Position numbers and translations under genes: made by a program
Source: Candidatus Omnitrophota bacterium
GTDB taxonomy: Bacteria; Omnitrophota; Gorgyraeia; Gygaellales; Profunditerraquicolaceae
DNA: 6,108 nucleotides
Direction: 5' to 3'
Assembly: GCA_020052635.1 (NCBI GenBank)
Contig: JAGVOR010000091.1
Location: forward strand, 1 to 6,108
Notes under the pieces: generated by a model
Told to the model about the DNA's origin: nothing
Database searches by the model: none
The model's input: only the letters and a program-made list of their open reading frames with translations
In this document: in pieces, positions 1 to 5,951 of the stretch
Layout: each line of letters opens with the position of its first letter
Numbering within the stretch: the stretch's first letter is position 1

Positions 1-294
1 GATCTGGTCAATGCTTTTTACCATTATTTTCAGCATCCCCGCCCGGGGGAAGTATATAATCTGGGCGGCGGCAGATTTGCCAATCTTTCCATTCTCGAAG
101 CGATCCAGCTATGCGAGCAACTGATCAGTGAACGGTTTAATTATGAATATATCGACCAGCCGCGCCGCGGTGACCATATCTGGTGGATTACGGATGTTTC
201 CAAGTTTAAATCGCATTATCCGGGCTGGGATTATAAATTTAATCTTCAAGATATGATCAGGCAGATATATCAGGGCTACCAGGAGCGGCTCTAG
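1..294 (+). CDS. NAD-dependent nucleotide-sugar epimerase, CDP-paratose 2-epimerase-like (C-terminal part, 5' end cut by window)
   Basis: Reading from base 1 gives 97 codons ending in TAG; the NAD-binding Rossmann half lies outside the window. The visible part has the substrate-side signatures of extended SDR epimerases: VYNLGGG at residues 18-24, a helix with SILEAI (30-35), and RGDHIWWITD (56-65) followed by KF..HYPGW (68-76). From memory, the GDHIWW-(I/S)-D and HYPGW combination is typical of CDP-paratose 2-epimerase (RfbE/Tyv), which interconverts CDP-paratose and CDP-tyvelose by C2 epimerisation in the cytoplasm. The same motifs may occur in related epimerases of unknown substrate, so the substrate is inferred. 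The gene ends 12 nt before the next start and is very likely co-transcribed with it. The family call is firm; the exact substrate is moderate. Confidence 0.85.
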   Translation, partial: DLVNAFYHYFQHPRPGEVYNLGGGRFANLSILEAIQLCEQLISERFNYEYIDQPRRGDHIWWITDVSKFKSHYPGWDYKFNLQDMIRQIYQGYQERL

Positions 295-300
295 AGGAAA
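294..300 (+). promoter_or_regulatory. Ribosome binding site deciding a GTG start
   Basis: GAGGAAA overlaps the last base of the epimerase stop codon. Its GAGGA core ends 8 nt before GTG at 307, a normal Shine-Dalgarno spacing. There is no ATG between the TAG stop at 292-294 and 307, so this site supports GTG as the start of the next gene and translational coupling to the epimerase. Confidence 0.65.
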
Positions 301-306
301 AAACCA

Positions 307-1056
307 GTGAACATCGGCCCCAAAAATACGATTCGTAAACGTTTTATCGCCGCCGAATCTGATCAGTTAATTATCGAAACTATCCAAACCGAATCGCTTA
401 CTCACCGGCAGCGCCTGCGCCTAGTCAAGCTTAAAGGTATTTGGTTTGCCAATGCGCAAAATGAACTGTGTTTTGAGGCTAATTTACATAAAGGCCCGCC
501 GCAGACCTATACTTTCAAAGGCGCCTGGCAGGTAAATAAGAATCAGCAGATTGAATATAGCTTTGGCGCTGGCGCGAATGCCTTGGTTTTTAAGGGGCAT
601 TGGGATATCCCTGGGGCGCACCGGCTGGCATATCTTCTGGAAGGAAGTTCAACCTCGCGTTTTGTATTTAAGGCCCAGCTTGAATCTCCTTCGCTTGTAC
701 CGAAAAAAGGAGAGCTGCGTTTCCGCTTGGGCGCCGGTATGCGCAAGAGCCGCTTAACCGGGCGTTCGCCGCTAGTTATCCTTTACGGAGAATGGAAATT
801 CGGGCGCAATTTAGGCTTACTCTTTCAGATGGATTACGGCCGCAGCAGGGTTAAGTCGATAGAATTCGGGGCGCAGGTAACCTTGGGGAGCAATAAAGTT
901 GATTTTTTACTCAATAATAAGCGCGGTGAACCTTTAGGGGTTAGGCTGACGATGACCCGTAAATTATTAAAATCCATTAATGCTCAAGTTTTTATAAAAT
1001 TAGAATCCAACCGGAATAAACGCGAAATCGCAGGCGGGATAACTATTCCTTTTTAA
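307..1056 (+). CDS. Unrecognised beta-rich protein with degenerate FKGxW repeats
   Basis: A 249-residue protein starting at GTG (307) with a good ribosome binding site. I do not recognise the family. No signal peptide or membrane helix is visible. The N-terminal 40 residues are charged and helix-like (IRKRF, HRQRLRL). The rest alternates hydrophobic and polar residues as in beta strands. A motif F/L-K-G-x-W recurs at LKGIW (42-46), FKGAW (70-74), FKGHW (95-99), degenerate FKAQL (121-125) and LYGEW (159-163), each followed by a strand-like segment. The C-terminal third continues with strand-turn-strand patterns and ends in Phe, as many outer-membrane barrels do, but without a secretion signal a barrel is doubtful. 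It probably shares a transcript with the epimerase, so a role in glycan assembly or binding is possible but unproven. Coding is well supported by length and start signal; function is unknown. Confidence 0.8.
   Translation: MNIGPKNTIRKRFIAAESDQLIIETIQTESLTHRQRLRLVKLKGIWFANAQNELCFEANLHKGPPQTYTFKGAWQVNKNQQIEYSFGAGANALVFKGHWDIPGAHRLAYLLEGSSTSRFVFKAQLESPSLVPKKGELRFRLGAGMRKSRLTGRSPLVILYGEWKFGRNLGLLFQMDYGRSRVKSIEFGAQVTLGSNKVDFLLNNKRGEPLGVRLTMTRKLLKSINAQVFIKLESNRNKREIAGGITIPF
430..795 (+). repeat. Protein-level repeat region, F/L-K-G-x-W units
   Basis: Within the 249-residue protein, five copies of the motif begin at residues 42, 70, 95, 121 and 159. The spacings are 28, 25, 26 and 38 residues; the fourth copy is degenerate (FKAQL). 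Between motifs the pattern is a turn, then a strand with alternating hydrophobics (for example QIEYSF, RLAYLL, ELRFRL, GLLFQM). This is read directly from the translation. That it forms a repetitive beta-sheet fold is inference. Confidence 0.6.
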
Positions 1057-1156
1057 GTCAAAGCCTGTATTTTCAGGTTGCAATGTTAAAAAATGGCAAT
1101 TTGTCCGCTTGAAATCAAGAAAAGAAAAATAAGCCACAACTAAAGATTTTCGTCAT

Positions 1157-2263
1157 ATGAAACTAAAACCGCTGGTAATCAATCTTACGCTGTTAATCTG
1201 TTCAACGCTATTTGTATTTTTTACTTTTGAGGTATTATTCAGAGTATTTTATCCTCAGAGCGGATACAGTTTAACTTATGCCTCTTGGGGATGGACACAT
1301 CTTCCTAATTCAAGAGTTACCTATTATAAGGAGACGCCGGTATTTAACCTGGATATCCGCTCTCGCCCGTACCCCATCCCGATAAAGTACAATTCCAAAG
1401 GCCTAAGGGAATTTGATTACGGTTACCCAAAAGAAAAAAATGTTTTTAGGATTTTAGTTCTGGGCGATTCGTTTGCCGAAGACATGGGCAGTTTTTTTGA
1501 CAATCTGCACACAAAATGGCTGGAAAGAAAACTTAAGCAGATGGGGTATCCTTATCGGATCGAAGTGATCAACGCCGGGCATTATGCTTTTGATAACGCT
1601 AATGAATACATGTTCTACCTTAAAGAGGGCAAAAAGTATTCGCCGGATATTGTCATCCTTATGTACACGGGGGATACGGCCGGTTCAGATTACGCGGGTT
1701 TTGAAAACGGTAAACTCGTATTGCGTTACAAAACTTTCACCTTCTCCCAGAAATTATACAGAATGGCTGTTTCGTGGGTCAGAAGGAATTCACAGTTCGG
1801 GTCATTTTTACTAAATGAAGTCACGAATTTGAACCGGATCAAGCTTTTTTTAGTCAACCAGGGATTTAAAGAAAAAGATAAGGCCATCGTCAACCCGGAC
1901 CGTCCGGAAGAACAAATACCGTTTTCCGACGCTGATAAAGCGATCTGGCTTGCTTTTAAGGAAGATGTCGAGAAAAACAACGGAAGATTTATTTTTATGA
2001 ACTGTACTTATTATCCCGATCAGCCGCGCTTAAGCAGCCTGAGCGAAGAAAACAGGGCCTTCATTAAGCATAACAAAATACTGTTACTGGAGGTCCTGTC
2101 TACGGCTGAAAATGCTCGCCGGATTAAAAATGAAGAAATGCGGCTGGGCATTTACAATAAACTATTTGATTCTCACAGATTTGGATATAAGGCAAACGAA
2201 AAAGTAGCTGAGAGAATAATTACTTTTCTCTTGGATCATAAATTACTCCCTGAACAATTATAG
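1157..2263 (+). CDS. Membrane-anchored SGNH/GDSL-hydrolase-like protein
   Basis: 368 residues. Residues about 5-30 form one hydrophobic segment after a KLK start, probably an uncleaved signal anchor placing the rest outside the cytoplasmic membrane. The SGNH core follows: block I ILVLGDSFAED with Ser105, block II VINAGH with Gly141, and a block III position after PDIVILMY that reads TGD (171-173) where the usual Asn-Asp is expected. A C-terminal FDSH (337-340) before a G-x-x-A-N-x-x-V-A-x-x-I helix supplies Asp338 and His340. Family members hydrolyse or transfer acyl groups, and anchored versions in polysaccharide clusters often act on O-acetyl groups; that role is inferred here. The start is fixed by the membrane segment and by an in-frame stop at 1130-1132, but no clear Shine-Dalgarno precedes ATG. 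It sits 100 nt after the previous gene and may have its own promoter. The weak block III and the DxH rather than DxxH spacing leave catalytic activity uncertain. Confidence 0.8.
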   Translation: MKLKPLVINLTLLICSTLFVFFTFEVLFRVFYPQSGYSLTYASWGWTHLPNSRVTYYKETPVFNLDIRSRPYPIPIKYNSKGLREFDYGYPKEKNVFRILVLGDSFAEDMGSFFDNLHTKWLERKLKQMGYPYRIEVINAGHYAFDNANEYMFYLKEGKKYSPDIVILMYTGDTAGSDYAGFENGKLVLRYKTFTFSQKLYRMAVSWVRRNSQFGSFLLNEVTNLNRIKLFLVNQGFKEKDKAIVNPDRPEEQIPFSDADKAIWLAFKEDVEKNNGRFIFMNCTYYPDQPRLSSLSEENRAFIKHNKILLLEVLSTAENARRIKNEEMRLGIYNKLFDSHRFGYKANEKVAERIITFLLDHKLLPEQL

Positions 2264-2592
2264 TGTTTTTTATTCCCCGTATCCTTAAAATCTACCGTTG
2301 CTGCGTAAACTAAATGCCGGTTAAGCTTACTGGTTCGATAGGCAGATTAGGGGATATCAAGACCGTATTTTTCCTTCTTTTAAGGCCAAGAAATCCATCT
2401 TAATGCTTGATATTTTTGCCTTCCTTGTTAAAATAATTATCTAAGATTGTATAGCGCTAAAAGGGAGAAAAGCGCTTTATTTTCAATGAGTTAGAGCTTA
2501 ATTGGCTGCTGATTAGGCGGGCTCTTTTTTGGACTTGTTGGAGATTAGGCTCTAATGGGCGGGATCGTAAATAAGGGAATAAGGCTATAAGG
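2264..2592. other. Long stretch without a convincing gene; probable leader and regulatory region
   Basis: No supported CDS is present on either strand. Visible structure is as follows. AGCGCT occurs at 2453-2458 and 2471-2476, able to pair across a 12-nt loop and followed by TTATTTT. A second hairpin with a T-run lies at 2496-2530. GATTAGG occurs at 2345-2351, 2511-2517 and 2543-2549. ATTAG-GCT-CTAAT is an inverted repeat at 2544-2556. Three ATAAGG repeats abut the methyltransferase start. Possible but weak sigma70-like promoters are TTGTTA (2425-2430) with TGTATA (2448-2453), and TTGGAC (2529-2534) with TCTAAT (2551-2556). Neither is strong enough to call alone. The region plausibly ends one transcript and starts the next. 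Confidence 0.4.
2496..2530 (+). terminator. Possible rho-independent terminator or leader hairpin
   Basis: GCTTAATT (2496-2503) can pair over 8 positions, including two G-U pairs, with GATTAGGC (2511-2518) across a 7-nt loop. GGGCTC and then six T follow (2525-2530). An alternative pairing joins AGAGC (2493-2497) with GCTCT (2521-2525) directly before the T-run. The stem is AT- and GU-rich and hence weak, and it lies over 230 nt after the SGNH gene stop. It may be a terminator or part of a structured leader for the methyltransferase gene. Confidence 0.3.
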
Positions 2593-2594
2593 GT
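2571..2594 (+). repeat. Three tandem 8-nt ATAAGG repeats at a translation start
   Basis: ATAAGGGA, ATAAGGCT and ATAAGGGT follow one another exactly every 8 nt (2571, 2579, 2587). Each holds an AAGG Shine-Dalgarno-like core. The last core (AAGGG, 2589-2593) ends 8 nt before ATG at 2602. The second (2581-2584) ends 8 nt before GTG at 2593. The repeats therefore offer alternative ribosome binding sites and bear on start choice for the methyltransferase. Confidence 0.55.
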
Positions 2595-2601
2595 GTGTTT
2601 A

Positions 2602-3315
2602 ATGAGACATCTAACAAATATGGCAAAAAAGTTACCTGAACCGGTTAAGGTGCTTCTGCGGTCAATCCGAAGAAGCATCAATATTACAAAAGGCAAATTT
2701 GTGGCGCCAGGCCAGTTTCGGTCATTAAAGGGCAGAAAGAATCTTAAATTAAATTTGGGGTGCGGTAGCCTGGTCAAGTCGTCCTGGGTGAATATCGATA
2801 TGTATATTCCGGATTACGTGAAAACCGTACTGACTACGCATCCGGATACAGTGCTAATCAATCATAACGTTTGTAAATCATTGCCGCTGGATAACGGAAG
2901 CTGCGATTATATTTATGCTTCGCATTTTTTTGAGCATTTAGAGAGTAAAGAGGGGATTAAATTGATGCGCCAATGTTTTGCCAAGCTTAAATCCGGCGGT
3001 GTTTTCCGAATAGCCCTGCCAAATTTCCGGATGGTATTTGAAGCATACCTTACAGGGAATTGCGCGTTATGGGACTTAGTCGATCAGCAAGTCGATGCGA
3101 TGATGCCGGGTATTGCGAAAACCGCCCTGGATTATCTTAACTTTGCGGTTTATCAGTCCGGCGAACACAAATGTATTTATGATGAAGAACGTTTAAAGTT
3201 AATTCTACAAAAAATCGGTTTTCGGTCAGCCGGGTTATCTGCATATCAGGAAGGAATCGATGAAAGTGTAGCTACACATAGAAGGTATTCCTTCTATGTG
3301 GAGGCGATTAAGTAG
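2602..3315 (+). CDS. Class I SAM-dependent methyltransferase, COG4627-like
   Basis: 237 residues from ATG 2602, chosen because AAGGG lies 8 nt upstream; GTG at 2593 (three residues longer) is an alternative. A basic N-terminal stretch precedes the Rossmann methyltransferase core: motif I LNLGCG (50-55) for SAM binding, acidic VNID with Asp66 for the ribose hydroxyls, motif IV-like DYIYASHFFEHL (102-113), and a strand SGGVFRIALPN (131-141). The C-terminal part has EHK..YDEERLKLIL and a GF turn, a pattern typical of the predicted methyltransferases of COG4627 found in glycan clusters. It probably transfers a methyl group in the cytoplasm to a sugar O or N position or to a lipid-linked glycan; the acceptor cannot be read from sequence. 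It lies 75 nt before the aminotransferase gene. A strong hairpin is embedded in the last codons. Family confidence is high, substrate unknown. Confidence 0.85.
   Translation: MRHLTNMAKKLPEPVKVLLRSIRRSINITKGKFVAPGQFRSLKGRKNLKLNLGCGSLVKSSWVNIDMYIPDYVKTVLTTHPDTVLINHNVCKSLPLDNGSCDYIYASHFFEHLESKEGIKLMRQCFAKLKSGGVFRIALPNFRMVFEAYLTGNCALWDLVDQQVDAMMPGIAKTALDYLNFAVYQSGEHKCIYDEERLKLILQKIGFRSAGLSAYQEGIDESVATHRRYSFYVEAIK
3275..3300 (+). other. Perfect 11-bp hairpin inside the 3' end of the methyltransferase gene
   Basis: CACATAGAAGG (3275-3285) and CCTTCTATGTG (3290-3300) are exact inverted repeats around a TATT loop. Beyond a single mismatch, CT (3272-3273) can pair with AG (3302-3303). It is the strongest simple stem I see in the window and ends 12 nt before the stop codon. 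No T-run follows directly (TTTT only at 3317-3320), so it is not a canonical terminator. An mRNA stability or processing element, or chance within coding sequence, are the options. Confidence 0.6.
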
Positions 3316-3335
3316 ATTTTAACCGTTCGTTTTCG

Positions 3336-3349
3336 CGCCTGGCAAGGCG
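3336..3349 (+). other. Short GC-rich stem-loop between methyltransferase and aminotransferase genes
   Basis: CGCCT (3336-3340) pairs perfectly with AGGCG (3345-3349) around a GGCA loop, in the 75-nt gap. No T-run follows, so it is not an intrinsic terminator on the + strand. It may fold in the mRNA together with the hairpin 35 nt upstream. It could be incidental. Confidence 0.3.
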
Positions 3350-3390
3350 ATACAAACTTAGGCTGTAAAGGTTACGGAACAAAGGTAAAA

Positions 3391-4593
3391 ATGAACTCAA
3401 AAACTCGTATTGAAGAATTAGCCATCTGGGGCGCTTCGCCCGCATTTGCTGAAAAACTACATGTGAACGGCCCGAATATCGGAGACCGCAGCCGTTTTAT
3501 CCAGCGGATTAACGATATTTTGGACCGGAAATGGTTAACCAATAACGGGCATTATGTGCAAGAGTTGGAAAGTTCTATTGCCCGCAGGCTAAAGGTAAAT
3601 CACTGTATCGCGGTATGTAACGCGACAGTGGGCTTAGAGATTATTATCCGGGCCCTTGGTTTAAAGGGGGAGGTAATTGTCCCGGCATTTACATTTATTG
3701 CTACTGCCCATGCGCTGCAGTGGTTGGGGGTTAAGCCGGTTTTTTGTGATATCGACCCTTTAAGCCATAATATTGACCCGGATAAAATCGAGAAACTCAT
3801 TACCCCTCAGACAACCGGAATTTTGGGGGTGCATTTATGGGGCCGGGCATGTGAGATTGATAAATTAACCGATCTGGCAGGCAGGCATAACCTTAAACTT
3901 ATATTTGATGCGGCGCATGCTTTCGACTGCTCCTATAAGGGCCGCATGATAGGCAACTTCGGGACTGCCGAGGTTTTTAGTTTCCATGCCACGAAATTTT
4001 TTAATACCTTAGAGGGCGGGGCAATTGTCACCAATGACAGCGAATTGGCAAAAAAAATCCGCTTGATGAAAAACTTCGGTTTCTGCGGAGACGTGCTCTC
4101 GGTAGGGACGAACGGGAAGATGAATGAAATATCCGCGGCCATGGGCTTAACCGGCCTGGAAATGATTGATGAATTTAAGGCAGCCAACTACCGCAATTAT
4201 CAGCATTATAAAAATGAATTAAAGGGTATCCCTGGGGTATCTTTAATAGATTACGACGAGAAACAGCAAAATAACTACCAGTATATCGTTTTAGAGCTTG
4301 ATGCTGCCAAGACCGGGCTAAGCCGCGACCAGGTCATGGATATTTTGTGGGCTGAAAATGTAATGGCCAGACGGTATTTTTATCCGCCTTGCCATCAGGT
4401 CGAACCCTACCGTTTGAGTTTGCCGGCGCCCCATTTACCGATACTTGAGAAATTATCCACGCGGGTATTAGTATTGCCGAACGGGACTGCTATCAGTAAA
4501 TCTGATATCCAAGGTATTTGCCAGATCCTGCGGCTGGTTGTCGCCAATAGCCAGCCAATTACCCGTAAAATTAACGATTTTGCGAAAAGATAA
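3391..4593 (+). CDS. DegT/DnrJ/EryC1/StrS aminotransferase, DesI-like sugar 4-aminotransferase
   Basis: 400 residues, the usual length for this PLP-dependent fold-type I family. ATG 3391 is preceded by AAAGG (3381-3385). Motifs in order: LAIWG.SPAF and WLTNNG at the N-terminus; CNATVGLE (76-83) near the PLP phosphate; GVHLWGR (146-152); FDAAHAF (172-178) with Asp173 for the PLP ring nitrogen; FSFHATKFFN with Lys202 as the Schiff-base lysine; NFGF; GTNGKMNEISAAMGL; NNYQYIV; RRYFYPPCH; LPNGTAI. This set closely resembles DesI of desosamine biosynthesis as I remember it, which aminates dTDP-4-keto-6-deoxyglucose at C4 using glutamate. The nucleotide and sugar stereochemistry here are unknown. 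The lysine excludes the 3-dehydratases ColD/RfbH, which carry His at this place. The radical-SAM gene begins 2 nt after the stop, implying a coupled step. Family call is very firm; the 4-amino-6-deoxy-sugar product is likely. Confidence 0.93.
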   Translation: MNSKTRIEELAIWGASPAFAEKLHVNGPNIGDRSRFIQRINDILDRKWLTNNGHYVQELESSIARRLKVNHCIAVCNATVGLEIIIRALGLKGEVIVPAFTFIATAHALQWLGVKPVFCDIDPLSHNIDPDKIEKLITPQTTGILGVHLWGRACEIDKLTDLAGRHNLKLIFDAAHAFDCSYKGRMIGNFGTAEVFSFHATKFFNTLEGGAIVTNDSELAKKIRLMKNFGFCGDVLSVGTNGKMNEISAAMGLTGLEMIDEFKAANYRNYQHYKNELKGIPGVSLIDYDEKQQNNYQYIVLELDAAKTGLSRDQVMDILWAENVMARRYFYPPCHQVEPYRLSLPAPHLPILEKLSTRVLVLPNGTAISKSDIQGICQILRLVVANSQPITRKINDFAKR

Positions 4594-4595
4594 CT

Positions 4596-5936
4596 ATGAG
4601 AATTTTGCTGATCCAGCCTCCCGGCAATCAGGAAATACCGATTGGATATAAGCGTAATTATTCCGAGAAAGCCCGCTCACCCCTGCCGCCTTTAGGTTTA
4701 CTTTATCTTGCTGGGCATCTTAAAAAAAATCATGAGGTGAAAGTTTTGGACATGGCCGTCTCCGGGCAGGGTATACCGGAACTACCGTCAATTATAAATA
4801 GTTTTCAGCCCGACCTGGTGGGGGTTACTGCCGTGATCGGCCTCTGGCCTGCTGTGGTTGACATTTTTAATCTGGTCAAAAAAATCAACCCGTCAATCTA
4901 CACTGTAGTGGGAGGGCCAAATGCTACTCAATATCCAGAGGAGACTTTAGCTATCCGGAGCATTGATTTTTTGATTACCGGTATCGGGCAGTTTCCTTTA
5001 ATGAGGCTTTGTAATCAATTGGAGCAAGGGCAGTCAGGAGAGGGTATAGAGAATTGCTATGTTCAGGGGAAAACATCCGCAGGCGATTATCGCACGGTGT
5101 ATTCAAAGGAGTATGAATTAGATGAATTCGAATTGCCTGACCGGGAGGCTGTGCCGTTTAGTTTGTACCGTATCGGGTTCTGCCCGGATAACCCAACTAC
5201 TACCATGGTCACGAGCATGGGATGTCCATTCAGGTGCGCCTTCTGTGATTGCCACAATCAGGCCTTACAAATGCGTACGGCAGAGAAAGTCGTGGATGAA
5301 ATTGCTGCAGTTGAGAAAATGGGGATTAAATCGATCTTATTCCAGGATGAACTGTTTACCCTTAAGGCGGAGCGGGTAAAGCAAATCTGTGAAAGTTTAA
5401 TCAAACGCAAGATCAAGATTCATTGGTCAGTAAAGTCGCGCGTCGATTGCCTGCAAATCTGGATGCCAGGGTTAATGAAAGAAGCAGGATGTTTTAACAT
5501 TCATTTCGGCATTGAATCAGGCAATGATGCGACGCTAACAAGAATGAAAAAAGGTTATAACACGGATAGCGTGCGGCGGGCAGTGGGGATGGTGAAGTCG
5601 GCCGGATTATCCTGCACCGGTAATTTTATGCTGGCTTATCCCGGTGAAAATGAAACAGATATCCGTAATACTATCGCTTTTGCCAAGGGATTAAGCCTGG
5701 ATCTTGCCCAATTCTCGATCACTTTAGATTTACCTAAAACGGAATTGTTTGATGAGGCACTCAGATCCGGCCGCCGCCGCGGCAACCCTTGGAGCGAATT
5801 TATTAAGCATCCCCAAAGGATTGATTTGGTCGAGATGTTTTCCTCGGAATTATTCACTCCGGAGGAGTTATTCGCTTTTCTGGATGAAGCCCATCAATGC
5901 ACGAAAACTTTATATAATACCCGTGAAAGTAAATAA
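4596..5936 (+). CDS. B12-binding-domain radical SAM protein (BchE/HpnJ-like architecture)
   Basis: 446 residues, near the usual size of this class. The N-terminal domain (about 1-150) is the cobalamin-binding-type Rossmann fold: MRILLIQPPG, PPLGLLYLAGHL (31-42), VKVLDMAV, PDLVGVTAV (72-80), VVGGPNATQYPEE (104-116). It has no DxHxxG cobalt-ligand motif, and the usual GEGE reads GIGQ (129-132). A linker with LPDREAVPFSLY leads to the radical-SAM core with the [4Fe-4S] ligands in CPFRCAFC: Cys210, Cys214, Cys217. Further core motifs are FGIESGN (304-310) and MLAYPGE (345-351). Such enzymes use SAM and often cobalamin for C-methylation or radical rearrangement; the substrate is unknown. The gene starts 2 nt after the aminotransferase stop with only a weak GAAAAGA upstream, suggesting translational coupling, and it is followed by a flippase gene. 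I infer a modifying step on the amino sugar or lipid-linked glycan. Confidence 0.9.
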   Translation: MRILLIQPPGNQEIPIGYKRNYSEKARSPLPPLGLLYLAGHLKKNHEVKVLDMAVSGQGIPELPSIINSFQPDLVGVTAVIGLWPAVVDIFNLVKKINPSIYTVVGGPNATQYPEETLAIRSIDFLITGIGQFPLMRLCNQLEQGQSGEGIENCYVQGKTSAGDYRTVYSKEYELDEFELPDREAVPFSLYRIGFCPDNPTTTMVTSMGCPFRCAFCDCHNQALQMRTAEKVVDEIAAVEKMGIKSILFQDELFTLKAERVKQICESLIKRKIKIHWSVKSRVDCLQIWMPGLMKEAGCFNIHFGIESGNDATLTRMKKGYNTDSVRRAVGMVKSAGLSCTGNFMLAYPGENETDIRNTIAFAKGLSLDLAQFSITLDLPKTELFDEALRSGRRRGNPWSEFIKHPQRIDLVEMFSSELFTPEELFAFLDEAHQCTKTLYNTRESK

Positions 5937-5938
5937 TC

Positions 5939-5943
5939 AGGAG
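5939..5943 (+). promoter_or_regulatory. Ribosome binding site of the flippase gene
   Basis: AGGAG ends 8 nt before ATG 5952, a textbook spacing, and lies just after the radical-SAM stop (5934-5936). It fixes the start of the truncated last gene and shows tight operon packing. Confidence 0.7.
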
Positions 5944-5951
5944 CAGTAAGC

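Noticed and set aside
1062..1079. Hairpin AGCCTG/CAGGTT after the repeat-protein gene as a terminator
   Set aside because: The stem is 6 bp with one G-U pair and no T-run follows.
2314..2403. 29-residue plus-strand open frame in the long gap (MPVKLTGSIG...)
   Set aside because: It has no ribosome binding site, no recognisable motif and is short enough to occur by chance.
2555..2590. Possible 11-residue leader peptide MGGIVNKGIRL ending at the methyltransferase ribosome site
   Set aside because: GGAG lies 11 nt upstream, which is acceptable, but the peptide lies after the T-run hairpin rather than before it, has no regulatory codon run, and is too short to support.
2457..2777. Minus-strand open frame of 106 codons across the gap and the methyltransferase start
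   Set aside because: It overlaps a well-supported gene antisense, shows no family motif and spans the intergenic repeats; it is a shadow frame.
3391..4593. Assignment as a CDP-6-deoxy-4-keto-hexose 3-dehydratase (RfbH/ColD), suggested by the CDP-paratose-like epimerase nearby
   Set aside because: Those enzymes carry His in place of the PLP lysine; here Lys202 is present in FHATKFF, so it is an aminotransferase.
5767..5783. Local GC-rich run (CCGGCCGCCGCCGCGGC) in the radical-SAM gene
   Set aside because: It encodes an Arg-rich turn (SGRRRG) in frame and is explained by codon choice; there is no sign of insertion.
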